This document shows positions 13,567 to 21,310 of a stretch of 64,000 nucleotides of DNA, in pieces. Each line of letters starts with the position of its first letter. Within the stretch, counting starts at the first letter, position 1. The stretch covers positions 62,001 through 126,000 of the forward strand of contig OZ252022.1 of NCBI GenBank assembly GCA_965247615.1. The letters are read 5' to 3'. A program made the translations under genes and the position numbers. This DNA comes from G965197715 sp965247615 (GTDB lineage: Bacteria; Chloroflexota; Dehalococcoidia; Lucifugimonadales; UBA1127). Below the pieces are notes generated by a model. The model was not told where the DNA came from and searched no databases. It worked only from the letters and a program-made list of their open reading frames with translations.

Positions 13567-13626
13567 GTTACCTGTGTATTTCGCACTTGTTACATTTTTG
13601 TTACAAGTCGCCAAACGTGGGGTTAC
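13567..13626 (-). promoter_or_regulatory. GlnR-box-like operator array upstream of glnA
   Basis: Six 5-mers start at 13567, 13578, 13589, 13600, 13611 and 13622, a spacing of exactly 11 bp. On the minus strand, reading towards glnA, they are GTAAC, TTTGG, GTAAC, GTAAC, GAAAT and GTAAC. Four are identical, and one (GAAAT) resembles the b-half-site of actinobacterial GlnR boxes (GTnAC-n6-GaAAC). The array ends about 105 nt upstream of the GSI-beta start, and a GlnR-like regulator gene lies next to it. Binding is inferred. No clear -10 was found between the array and the gene. Confidence 0.65.
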
Positions 13627-13714
13627 AGGGTGCGCTTTGTGCAGATTCTGGCGCCAGATAGCGTCATTTGTGCCGCTCGCCGGCCCGCGGAAGGCATTTG
13701 GAGCTACAGAGCCC

Positions 13715-14392
13715 CTACCCCACGTCCACGCCGGCGGCTTCTCTAAAGCGGTACCCCACGTTCCACACCGTTTCGATGAACGTTCGGTTGGCGTCCTCCA
13801 CTTTGGCCCGCAACCGGCGAACGTGCACGTCCACGGTGCGGGTGCCGCCGAAGTAGTCGTAGCCCCAGACCTTGGAGAGCAACTCGTCCCTGGTGAACAC
13901 GCGGCCGGGCGCGGAAGCCAGCAGGCGAAGGAGCTCGTACTCCTTGAAGGTCAAGACGACCCTCCGGCCCGCCACGTTGACCTCGTACCGGCCAAGGTCG
14001 ATGGTGAGGTCCCCGGCCCGGATGAGCTGGCGGCTCTCCCGGCCCTTCAAGCGCCGGAGGAGCTGGCGGGCCCGGGCTACCAACTCCTGGGGATTGGGGG
14101 GCGCCAGGATGAAATCGTCACCGGCCTGGCCCGGCTCCAGGGATACCACGTCGGGGTCTCTCAGCAGCGCCAGGGAAGGCAGGTGCATATCGCGGCAGAC
14201 GCTCATTGCCTGCCGGGCCTCCTCATGGTCAAGCGAGATGGTGTCCAGCAGGACCAGGTCCGGAAACTCCTCCACCCGCAGCACCGATAGGTGAGAGGCG
14301 TTCGACAGCGTGGACGTAGCGAACCCAGCCCCTGCAAGGGGCGTGGCAAGTTGGTCTTTTCCGTTGCGACTCAGAATCAGAACGGTGGACAT
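13715..14392 (-). CDS. glnR: GlnR-like atypical OmpR-family response regulator
   Basis: A 225-residue protein with an N-terminal receiver-like domain and a C-terminal winged helix. The DNA-binding half carries the very GlnR-like stretch VWGYDYFGGTRTVDVHVRR followed by LRAK, and ends in VWNVGYRF. The receiver is degenerate: the usual acidic pair after the first strand is replaced by Ser-Arg-Asn, and the conserved Lys near the end is absent (ILAPPNP). Asp50 is kept. Actinobacterial GlnR is likewise an orphan regulator that works without normal phosphorylation and controls glnA. No histidine kinase is adjacent. The gene lies directly upstream of glnA on the same strand, next to an operator-like array. 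The symbol is by similarity of the C-terminal half and context; PhoP/MtrA-type regulators are the alternative. Confidence 0.75.
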   Translation of the reverse strand: MSTVLILSRNGKDQLATPLAGAGFATSTLSNASHLSVLRVEEFPDLVLLDTISLDHEEARQAMSVCRDMHLPSLALLRDPDVVSLEPGQAGDDFILAPPNPQELVARARQLLRRLKGRESRQLIRAGDLTIDLGRYEVNVAGRRVVLTFKEYELLRLLASAPGRVFTRDELLSKVWGYDYFGGTRTVDVHVRRLRAKVEDANRTFIETVWNVGYRFREAAGVDVG

Positions 14393-14428
14393 TGTGGCGG
14401 CTCGGAGCTGGGAGAAGGTGACAGAGCG

Positions 14429-14437
14429 AGTATATCA
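14429..14437 (-). promoter_or_regulatory. Extended -10 promoter of glnR
   Basis: The minus strand reads TG-A-TATACT (positions 14437 down to 14429), an extended -10 about 40 nt upstream of the glnR start. No good -35 lies upstream, as is common with extended -10 promoters. Confidence 0.5.
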
Positions 14438-14507
14438 CAACCGTCTTTGACGAATGCCGCCGCATGTGGTACGGTATGGCCACAGTGCGGAAGCGGTATC
14501 AGGTCAA

Positions 14508-14561
14508 TATAATCGAAGCTCGAGCGGGGTGCACGCCTGAGGGCGGTGCACCTCTTTTTTT
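14508..14561 (+). promoter_or_regulatory. Possible leader attenuator or small RNA upstream of the helicase gene
   Basis: A perfect TATAAT (14508-14513, without a recognisable -35) is followed 15 nt later by a hairpin (GGTGCAC 14528-14534 with GTGCACC 14546-14552) and seven Ts at 14555-14561. A transcript started here would meet an intrinsic terminator after about 40 nt. It may attenuate the downstream DEAD-box gene, give a short RNA, or serve as a terminator for something else. Confidence 0.5.
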
Positions 14562-14811
14562 GAGCGCGCCTCCCACGAGTCCACACCGCTAGGTCGTTCC
14601 CATTCTACACACCATAGCCCGCAAGCTCACCTCCCTCCTCCGGAAGCCCAGCCCCGAGCAGAGCCAATCGCCGGCATCGCCTCCCGCCAACGGGGCGCCG
14701 CCCCTCACCAACCGGGAGTCACCCCCCACTAACGGACATTCCCCACCCAGCGCGCCGCAGGCGGCGCCCGGCTCACTCAACGGCGGCGCCTCCTCTCCTG
14801 CCACTGCGGTC

Positions 14812-16020
14812 TTGGACCGCCCCAAGCGCCGCAGGCGGCGGCGGCGTTCTGCCGCCGCGCCTGCGGCAGAAGCCGTGGAAGCCCCGGCCTGGTCCGGCAG
14901 CCTCCTATTCGGCCACATGACGGTGTCCGAGCCCCTCGCCCGCGCTCTGGCGGACATGGGCTACGCCGAACCCACCCCGGTCCAGTGCGAGGTCATCCCC
15001 CTGGTACGCGCCGGACGCGACGTGGTGGGACAGTCGCAGACGGGCACGGGCAAGACGGCCGCCTTCGGCATCCCAATGGTGGAGGCCCTGGACCCCGATG
15101 TTCGGGAGCCCCAGGCCCTGGTGCTGGCGCCGACGCGAGAGTTGGCAGTGCAGGTCAGCGGGGAGCTCTCACGCCTGGGACAGTTCCAGGGAATTCGCAG
15201 CGTGCCGATCTACGGCGGTCAAGCCATCAATCCCCAGATGGCGGAGCTGGACCGGGGCGTCCACATCATCGTGGCCACGCCGGGCCGGCTCATGGACCAC
15301 ATGAGCCGGCGCACCGTCCGCCTGGACCAGCTGAAGATCGTGGTGCTGGACGAGGCGGACCAGATGCTGGACATCGGCTTTGCCGATGACATCGAGTACA
15401 TCCTGCGGCACACGCCAAGAGATCGGCAGACCATGCTCTTCTCGGCGACGATGCCCGGACCCATCAAACGGCTGGTGTACCGCTACCAGAAGGAGCCCCA
15501 GTGGGTGCAGGTCGGCGGAGACGCCGAGCCCGTGGAGCAGGTGGAGCAGGTCTACTACGAGGTCTCCGAGCGGGACCGCAACGCCGCTCTGGAAGCGCTC
15601 TTGAACAAGCCCGACAGCATCACGCAGGCGCTGGTATTCCGGCGCACCAAGATCGGGGTGGACCGGCTGGTAAGCAGCCTGCGCCGCCGCGGCTACGACG
15701 CCCAGGCCATCCACGGCGACATGACACAGGCCCAGCGCGAGGAGGCGATGACCAGCTTCCGGGCGCGGCGGCTGCGCATCCTGGTGGCCACCAACGTCGC
15801 CGCGCGCGGCCTCGACATCCCCGCTGTGTCCCATGTCATCAACTACGACATCCCCAACAACGCCGAGGAGTACGTCCACCGCATCGGCCGGACGGCGCGG
15901 ATGGGCCGCCCCGGCACGGCCATCACCTTTGTCTCGGAGTGGGACTTCGAGCTACTGGACGTGATCCAGGCGCACGTGGGCGTGGAGCTGCGGCAGGGGC
16001 AACTCGCCCTGTCCCGTTAG
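14812..16020 (+). CDS. DEAD-box ATP-dependent RNA helicase
   Basis: At least 402 residues with all core helicase motifs in order: Q-motif (PTPVQCEVIP), motif I (QTGTGKT), Ia (APTRELA), GG, DEAD in VLDEADQML, SAT in FSATMPG, ARGLDIP and HRIGRTARMG. It unwinds RNA duplexes, typically in ribosome assembly, RNA decay or cold response. The start is uncertain. TTG at 14812 has no clear ribosome site, ATG at 14917 would cut the Arg-rich tail, and the frame is open back to a stop at 14590 with a Pro/Ser/Ala-rich, coding-like sequence but no ATG, GTG or TTG. The N-terminus (KRRRRRRS) is highly basic, as in RNA-binding tails. Confidence 0.9.
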   Translation: MDRPKRRRRRRRSAAAPAAEAVEAPAWSGSLLFGHMTVSEPLARALADMGYAEPTPVQCEVIPLVRAGRDVVGQSQTGTGKTAAFGIPMVEALDPDVREPQALVLAPTRELAVQVSGELSRLGQFQGIRSVPIYGGQAINPQMAELDRGVHIIVATPGRLMDHMSRRTVRLDQLKIVVLDEADQMLDIGFADDIEYILRHTPRDRQTMLFSATMPGPIKRLVYRYQKEPQWVQVGGDAEPVEQVEQVYYEVSERDRNAALEALLNKPDSITQALVFRRTKIGVDRLVSSLRRRGYDAQAIHGDMTQAQREEAMTSFRARRLRILVATNVAARGLDIPAVSHVINYDIPNNAEEYVHRIGRTARMGRPGTAITFVSEWDFELLDVIQAHVGVELRQGQLALSR

Positions 16021-16276
16021 TAGCTTCTGACCGCCGCGCCGCCCAGCCCTGGGCCGCGGCACAGCCCCGCCGCGCGGTCGACAGCCGCCGGTCCCGGCGC
16101 GCCCGAGGCTTGCATCGCCCCGTCCGGCGGCAGGGACATTTGATCGTTATAGTTCGGTTGATTGTCTTCTGTTTTTTTTCGGGGGCTTCTGAACCTGAAA
16201 AAGTGCAAGAAGGTTAATTGTTTTCTCGCGGGAACCCCCCCGGGAGCTCTGAAAGCATGTGGACTTTCTCGCTTGT

Positions 16277-16413
16277 GGAGACCTTTGGGTAACTCCCCGT
16301 GGAGGGCGAGGTGGTGAGGGGAATACCCCGCGCCGCCCCGCCACCCTGGATTCCCGCTTTCGCGGGTAATGACGGCGGGGGGGTGCGGGAATGACGGTTG
16401 TGCAAAGGTCTCC
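16277..16413. repeat. MITE-like intergenic repeat, copy 1
   Basis: A 137-bp unit bounded by 17-bp imperfect inverted repeats beginning GGAGACCTTTG. It encloses GTGGAGGGCGAGG and a small palindrome of the type ATTCCCGCTTTCGCGGG. A second, 175-bp copy lies at 28539-28713 with the same ends and internal landmarks, and a decayed piece at 29037-29114. It contains no ORF of its own, so it is probably a non-autonomous mobile or REP-like repeat. Confidence 0.65.
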
Positions 16414-16613
16414 TTGTGCGGGTCTGTTACAGGGATGATAGTAGGGCATACGTTCTGTACTGGCAACTGGTCGCTGACGTTCGCTGCGCGACGGCCAAGC
16501 TGGGCGTGGGCGCCGACGGGAGTTGAGCCGGCGATGCGCGGCGTGGGTGGAGCTGATGCGTTGGTACGTCGAATGCGAGGGTCGTGAGGGTCAGCGGAGG
16601 GGGGCCTCCCCCG

Positions 16614-16646
16614 CCGCTCGCCCATCGACAGGCTCAGGGTGAGCGG
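16614..16646. repeat. Small hairpin repeat in the 16.0-16.7 kb gap
   Basis: Arms CCGCTCGCCC (16614-16623) and GGGTGAGCGG (16637-16646) pair at 9 of 10 positions around a loop reading ATCGACAGGCTCA. The rest of the 708-nt gap 16021-16728 holds repeat copy 1, an A/T-rich patch with eight Ts near 16172, and no convincing gene. Confidence 0.45.
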
Positions 16647-16669
16647 GGGCGGGCCCGCCCCAGATGCGC

Positions 16670-16698
16670 TTGTCACCCCCGGCCTGGAGACGTATACT
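16670..16698 (+). promoter_or_regulatory. Promoter of the VOC/Rieske gene pair
   Basis: TTGTCA (16670-16675), a 17-nt spacer and TATACT (16693-16698) form a strong sigma-70-type promoter. It ends 30 nt before the start codon at 16729. Confidence 0.7.
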
Positions 16699-16728
16699 CC
16701 CGGCAATCGCACCAACGGAGGTTGCACC

Positions 16729-17190
16729 ATGGCCAAGATCAACAGGGTGGGACACGTGGTCTTGAGCGTCAGGGACTTCGATGCCTCGGTGAAGTTTTAC
16801 AGCGACGCGCTGGGCATGGAGGTCATGGTGCTGCGGCCCGAGCGGAGACAGGCCTTCCTCTCATTCGGCACGCAACACCACGACATCGCCCTCTTCGGCG
16901 CGCCTGAGGAGGCGGAGCGGGGCAAGCTTGGCATGAACCACATGGCCCTGCAGATCGAGGGCGGACTGGACGAGTTGAACGTGCTCTACCAGCGGCTCTT
17001 GGACTGCGGCGCTCAGGTCGACCACCTGACCGACCACGGCATCACCAAGAGCGTGTACTTCCTGGACCCGGACGGCAACAAGCTGGAGATCTATTGCGAC
17101 ACGATGGCGCCCGAGGAGGGCAAGGAGTACATCCGCAACAACGGCGGGCGCGGTGGACCCCTGGTCCTGGAAGGCGTGAGGACAGGCTAG
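16729..17190 (+). CDS. VOC-family (glyoxalase/extradiol dioxygenase-like) protein
   Basis: A 153-residue protein starting at the ATG at 16729 after CGGAGG. It shows two beta-alpha-beta-beta-beta modules typical of the vicinal oxygen chelate fold. Candidate metal ligands are His9 (VGHVVLSV), the His of NHMALQI in the middle, and Glu of NKLEIYCD near the C-terminus. The FLDPDGNKLEIY signature is widespread in type I extradiol dioxygenases and glyoxalase-like proteins. It is followed after 30 nt by a Rieske oxygenase, with which it shares a promoter, so a role in oxidation of an aromatic or other small compound is likely. The substrate is unknown. Confidence 0.85.
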   Translation: MAKINRVGHVVLSVRDFDASVKFYSDALGMEVMVLRPERRQAFLSFGTQHHDIALFGAPEEAERGKLGMNHMALQIEGGLDELNVLYQRLLDCGAQVDHLTDHGITKSVYFLDPDGNKLEIYCDTMAPEEGKEYIRNNGGRGGPLVLEGVRTG

Positions 17191-17220
17191 ACGCTCCCCC
17201 GACGATGCGAGGAGGCAATC

Positions 17221-18429
17221 ATGCTGAACGCCACTGAGAACGAACGCTTCACCCAGGTAGGGCCCGGTACCCCCGGCGGGGAGCTCATGCGCCGCTATTG
17301 GCACGTCGCCGCCGCCAGCCAGGAGCTCGTGGAGAACCCGACGAAGGCGGTCAAGCTCTTGGGCGAGAATCTGGTCCTCTTCAAGGACCGCAGCGGCACG
17401 CTGGGCCTCTTACAGGAGTCCTGCCCTCACCGGCGCGTCAACCTGCTCTACGGCATCCCCGAAGAGAGCGGTCTGCGCTGCCCCTACCATGGCTGGCTCT
17501 TCGACGAAACCGGCAGGTGCCTGGAGATGCCCGCCGAGGCCCCTGACAGCACCTTCAAGGACCGGGTCACCGCGGTCTCCTATCCCGTCCAAGAGCTGGG
17601 AGGGCTCATCTGGGCGTACCTGGGCCCCCAGCCCGTGCCCTTCTTGCCCCGGTGGGACTTCCTGGTGCGGGAGGACCTGGTGCGCAACGTGGGCATCAGC
17701 CTCATCCCCTGCAACTGGCTTCAGTGCATGGAGAATTCCATGGACCCCGTTCACACGGAGTGGCTCCACGCCTACCAGATGCACTACGTGCTGGACCGCA
17801 AGGGTGAGCCCGTACCCAAGGACGATCAGGGGCGCTACATCGTGCAGCGCCACGTGCGAATCGGCTTCGACGTGTTCGAGCACGGCATCTACAAGCGCCG
17901 GCTCCTGGAAGGCCAGTCAGAGGACCACGACGACTGGCTGTCCGGCCACCCGGTGCTGTTCCCCACTATCCTCAAGACCACAGGCTCCGTGGGGCTGGCG
18001 GGCACGCTCCAGATCCGCGTCCCCCTGGACGATACGCATACCATGCACTACATGTACCGCTGCGCAAAAGCGGGGCCGGCGGAGCCCATGCCTGATGGCG
18101 TGCCCGTCTACGACCTGCCGCTCTACAACGGCGACGGCCAGTTCCGCATAGACGTCACCATCGTCCAGGACTTCATGGCGTGGGCCACGCAGGGCCCGGT
18201 GGCAGACCGGACGGTGGAGAAGCTGGGAGAGTCGGACAAAGGCATCATCCTGTACCGCCGCATGCTCAAGCAGCAGCTCGAGATCGCGGCGGACGGCGGC
18301 GACCCCATCAACGTCTTCCGCGAGCCTGCGCACAACGGAGTCATCGACGTGTCAACGGAGCAGCGGCAATTCCAGCGCCTCCCGATGAGCGGCGCCGGAC
18401 TGCCGGCCGTGGGTTCTGTGCGCGGCTAG
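17221..18429 (+). CDS. Rieske non-haem iron oxygenase, alpha subunit
   Basis: A 402-residue aromatic-ring-hydroxylating oxygenase. The Rieske [2Fe-2S] ligands are visible as Cys68-x-His70 and Cys87-x2-His90 (CPHRR and CPYHGW). The catalytic domain has ENSMDPVHTEWLH, giving Asn172, Asp175, His178 and His183; His178 and His183 are expected iron ligands and Asp175 the usual electron bridge. The layout resembles phthalate 4,5-dioxygenase-like and O-demethylase-like members, which are homo-oligomers needing a separate reductase; none is encoded nearby. The ATG at 17221 follows GAGGAGG. It is co-transcribed with the VOC protein and convergent with the cupin gene. Confidence 0.9.
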   Translation: MLNATENERFTQVGPGTPGGELMRRYWHVAAASQELVENPTKAVKLLGENLVLFKDRSGTLGLLQESCPHRRVNLLYGIPEESGLRCPYHGWLFDETGRCLEMPAEAPDSTFKDRVTAVSYPVQELGGLIWAYLGPQPVPFLPRWDFLVREDLVRNVGISLIPCNWLQCMENSMDPVHTEWLHAYQMHYVLDRKGEPVPKDDQGRYIVQRHVRIGFDVFEHGIYKRRLLEGQSEDHDDWLSGHPVLFPTILKTTGSVGLAGTLQIRVPLDDTHTMHYMYRCAKAGPAEPMPDGVPVYDLPLYNGDGQFRIDVTIVQDFMAWATQGPVADRTVEKLGESDKGIILYRRMLKQQLEIAADGGDPINVFREPAHNGVIDVSTEQRQFQRLPMSGAGLPAVGSVRG

Positions 18430-18468
18430 GACGTTCGCGGCTGCGCCTTGCCGCGCCGCCTCCGCCTA

Positions 18469-18533
18469 TCGGCGCTCCCCGCGCGGGGAGCGCCGAATCA
18501 AGCCGACGTAGCGCGCTGTCGGCGGCAGCGCGC
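18469..18533. terminator. Two tandem hairpins between convergent genes
   Basis: A 28-bp perfect palindrome (18469-18496: TCGGCGCTCCCC, GCGC, then the complement) is followed by a second hairpin (18511-18518 with 18526-18533, GCGCGCTG/CAGCGCGC). They lie between the Rieske gene and the convergent cupin gene and probably act as a bidirectional transcription end, though neither has a U-tract. Confidence 0.5.
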
Positions 18534-18560
18534 AGAGCACGGGGCTGTGGCGAACGCTGC

Positions 18561-19697
18561 TCAGTCGCCGCCGCCCAGGTGCGTCGGCCCTACTTCGCCG
18601 GTACAGCCGGCCACAAGCGCCTTCATGCGGCACACAGCGCCGTGCTGGGCGAGCTCAGCCTCGAAGCGTCGGTGGACCTCCGGCGCCTCATCCTCGTACT
18701 CAACCTGGATGCCGCCCTCCCTGATGCTGACGTCGGCGCCGCCCTGCGGGACGCTTCCGCCCCGTATGCCGCCGAGGCGCAGCGCCAGGTAGCGCGCGGG
18801 TGTGGCGCCGGTGTTGAAGTGCTGATGGAAACAGCCCTCGGTTGGCACCACGACCAGGCTGCCGCGCTTCCAGTTGCACTGCCTGGGCTCCTGCCCCTCC
18901 TGCCAGAGCAGGGAAAACCCGACGCCCCCCAAGAGGACCAGGTGCGCGCCCGGACCGTGGCGATGGGCCTTCTTGTAGGTGCCCACGGGGAACTCAGAGA
19001 TGTGCGCCTTGGTGGTGTTCTTGGCCAGCTCCAGCATCACGTTCGTGCCGCCGGCCCCACGCTCCTTCCACGAGTGGAGCGGCATGCTGTCTGCGTTGGG
19101 CACAAAGTTGGTCTCCCAGATCCGCGCATTGTATAGCTTCCCCTCCCCATTGAAGTACCCGTCCTCGCTGTCGAAGCGGTCTTCAAAAGCAAAGGGATTG
19201 TTGAAGATGAAGTCCAGGTTGCGGTACTGGCGCATCGCCGTCGGGGCCGTGGTGACGGCGAGGTAGCGGACCGGCTCCGTGCCGCTGCCGTTGAAGTGCT
19301 GGTACCAAGCGTTGAGCGGGATGGCGAAGAGGCTTCCCTCACCCCACTCGAAGGTCTGCTTCCTGTTCTCATCGATCCACACGCTGGTGGCGCCGCGGCC
19401 CGAGAGTATGTACACGGACTCCTCATAGATGTGGCGCTCCGGCTCCGACAAAGCGCCGGGGCCCAGCTCCACGATCTGGCAATCGTTGTTGATGACCATG
19501 TTCGGGATGTTGATGATGGCGCCGCGCCCGCCCTTCCATGGCGTGGAACCCAACTCCATGGTGCGCAGGTCCTCGAAGACGTAGTCGTGGATCACGGGCA
19601 CGCCCTGGGCCCTCTGCCATTCAACGTAGGTGTCCTCCGTGGCAAACTCCTCCAGCGGCGCGGATGCCGCCCCCGGGCCGGCTCCTTGGGTTGTCAT
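18561..19697 (-). CDS. Double-cupin (bicupin) protein
   Basis: A 378-residue protein with two cupin domains, about residues 60-160 and 225-320. The first has HIYEESVYILSGRG and a later HF. The second has KAHRHGPGAHLVLLGGVG and FHQHFNTG, matching the paired cupin motifs with His and Glu/Gln metal ligands. Overall organisation is like gentisate 1,2-dioxygenase and other bicupin dioxygenases, but the second domain is closer to the conserved-hypothetical cupins often found beside Rieske oxygenases. The ATG at 19697 follows AAGGAGAGAGG. It has its own promoter, which is divergent from that of sufB. A function in oxidation of aromatic compounds is inference from the family and neighbours. Confidence 0.8.
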   Translation of the reverse strand: MTTQGAGPGAASAPLEEFATEDTYVEWQRAQGVPVIHDYVFEDLRTMELGSTPWKGGRGAIINIPNMVINNDCQIVELGPGALSEPERHIYEESVYILSGRGATSVWIDENRKQTFEWGEGSLFAIPLNAWYQHFNGSGTEPVRYLAVTTAPTAMRQYRNLDFIFNNPFAFEDRFDSEDGYFNGEGKLYNARIWETNFVPNADSMPLHSWKERGAGGTNVMLELAKNTTKAHISEFPVGTYKKAHRHGPGAHLVLLGGVGFSLLWQEGQEPRQCNWKRGSLVVVPTEGCFHQHFNTGATPARYLALRLGGIRGGSVPQGGADVSIREGGIQVEYEDEAPEVHRRFEAELAQHGAVCRMKALVAGCTGEVGPTHLGGGD

Positions 19698-19727
19698 AAC
19701 CTCTCTCCTTCAACCTATAGTTTCGCC

Positions 19728-19756
19728 ATGCTAGGGTCTAGGCGGACGAGTGTCAA
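19728..19756 (-). promoter_or_regulatory. Promoter of the cupin gene
   Basis: Minus-strand TTGACA (19751-19756), a 17-nt spacer and TAGCAT (19728-19733). It ends 30 nt before the cupin start codon and is back-to-back with the sufB promoter. Confidence 0.7.
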
Positions 19757-19768
19757 CGCGAGCCTGCT

Positions 19769-19797
19769 TTGACAGCTTGGAGCCTGCGCGCTACACT
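19769..19797 (+). promoter_or_regulatory. Promoter of the suf operon
   Basis: TTGACA (19769-19774), a 17-nt spacer and TACACT (19792-19797). The expected start near 19804 lies just before the palindrome at 19812. Confidence 0.75.
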
Positions 19798-19811
19798 GGG
19801 ATGGTATTGTT

Positions 19812-19824
19812 GACCTAAAAGGTC
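19812..19824. promoter_or_regulatory. Candidate operator in the suf leader
   Basis: A perfect 13-bp inverted repeat, GACCT-aaa-AGGTC, sits at about +8 to +20 of the predicted suf transcript, a position where a bound repressor would block transcription. No Rrf2/IscR or SufR gene is in the window, so the binding protein is unknown. Confidence 0.4.
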
Positions 19825-19864
19825 GATAATTCCCCGGGTCATATACGAGGAGGGGGGAGCCCGG

Positions 19865-21310
19865 ATGACGACGCCCGAAACCCTGGTCCCGTCCGACTAC
19901 AAGTGGGGCTTCGTAACCGAGGTCTCGGAGGATCTGGCGCCCAAGGGCCTCAGCGAGGACACGGTTCGGCTGATCTCGGCCAAGAAGGAAGAGCCCGAGT
20001 TCATGCTGGAGTGGCGACTCCGGGCCTACCGCCACTTCATGTCGCTTGTGGAGAAGGGGCAGGTGCCCGCGTGGGCCAACGTCCGGCACCCGGCCATCGA
20101 CTTTCAGGAGATCATCTACTACGCTGCGCCGTCCAGGGGCGGCGGGCCCGCCAGCCTCGATGACGTGGATCCCGCCATGATCGAGGCCTTCGACAAGCTG
20201 GGCATACCCTTACAGGAGCAGGAGCGCATCGCCGGCGTGGCGGTCGACGCAATCTTCGACAGCGCCTCCGTGGCGACGACGTACCAGGAGGCACTGGCAA
20301 AGCACGGGGTCATCTTCTGCTCCTTCACCGAGGCCATACAGAGCCATCCGGAGCTGGTGAAGAAGTACCTGGGCTCCGTCGTGCCGTACTCGGACAACTT
20401 CTACGCCGCGCTGAACGCGGCGGTCTTCAGCGACGGCTCCTTCGCCTACATCCCCAAGGGTGTGCGCTGCCCGCTGGAGCTGATGACCTACTTCCGCATC
20501 AACCAGGCCAACGCGGGCCAGTTCGAGCGGACCCTCATCGTCGCCGACGATGGGGCCTACGTGAGCTACCTGGAGGGGTGCACGGCGCCCATTCGGAAGG
20601 AGAACCAGCTGCACGCCGCCGTGGTGGAGCTGGTTGCGCTGGACAACGCCGAGATCAAGTACTCCACGCTGCAGAACTGGTACCCCGGCGACAAGGACGG
20701 CATCGGCGGCGTCTACAACTTCGTAACCAAGCGGGGCAAGGCGCAGGGCGTCAACTCCAAGGTCTCCTGGACCCAGGTGGAGACGGGCTCCGCCATCACC
20801 TGGAAGTACCCCAGCGTCATCCTGCAGGGGGACAACTCGGTTGGGGAGTTCTACTCCGTGGCCCTAGTGAACAACTACCAGCAGGCGGACACCGGCACCA
20901 AGATGACGCACATCGGGAAGAACAGCCGGAGCACCATCGTGTCCAAGGGCATCTCCGCCGGGCATGGCAACAACACATACCGCGGACTGGTGAAGGTGCT
21001 GCCCTCTGCCGCCGGCGCCAAGAACTACACACAGTGCGACTCGCTCCTGCTGGGCGACACCTGCGGGGCGCATACGGTGCCCTACATCGAGGTCCGCAAC
21101 CCCACGGCCCAGGTCGAGCACGAGGCCTCCACCTCCAAGGTGAGCGACGACCAGCTCTTCTACTGCATGCAGCGGGGCATTTCCAGCGAGGACGCCCACC
21201 ACATGATCATCAACGGCTTCTGCAAGGGAATCTTTCAGAAGCTGCCCTTCGAGTTCGCCATAGAAGCATCGCAGCTGCTCAAGGTAAGCCTGGAAGGGGC
21301 CGTGGGTTGA
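19865..21310 (+). CDS. sufB: Fe-S cluster assembly scaffold SufB
   Basis: A 481-residue SufB, the beta-helix scaffold of the SufBCD complex on which Fe-S clusters are built before transfer to apo-proteins. The conserved C-terminal region has SLLLGDTCGAHTVPYIEV and QVEHEASTSKVSDDQLFY, where E. coli SufB has its key Cys and nearby His. Other family marks are YIPKGVRCP and LEGCTAPIRKENQLHAAVVE. The ATG at 19865 follows GAGGAGGGGGGAG. It is the first gene of sufBCDSU; the gap of about 160 nt to sufC is longer than the other junctions but shows no terminator. Confidence 0.97.
   Translation: MTTPETLVPSDYKWGFVTEVSEDLAPKGLSEDTVRLISAKKEEPEFMLEWRLRAYRHFMSLVEKGQVPAWANVRHPAIDFQEIIYYAAPSRGGGPASLDDVDPAMIEAFDKLGIPLQEQERIAGVAVDAIFDSASVATTYQEALAKHGVIFCSFTEAIQSHPELVKKYLGSVVPYSDNFYAALNAAVFSDGSFAYIPKGVRCPLELMTYFRINQANAGQFERTLIVADDGAYVSYLEGCTAPIRKENQLHAAVVELVALDNAEIKYSTLQNWYPGDKDGIGGVYNFVTKRGKAQGVNSKVSWTQVETGSAITWKYPSVILQGDNSVGEFYSVALVNNYQQADTGTKMTHIGKNSRSTIVSKGISAGHGNNTYRGLVKVLPSAAGAKNYTQCDSLLLGDTCGAHTVPYIEVRNPTAQVEHEASTSKVSDDQLFYCMQRGISSEDAHHMIINGFCKGIFQKLPFEFAIEASQLLKVSLEGAVG

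Noticed and set aside
16017..16742. A 241-codon minus-strand frame in the gap after the helicase
   Set aside because: It runs through the repeat element and gives the peptide typical of such repeats (RKRES-type); no coding signal beyond that.
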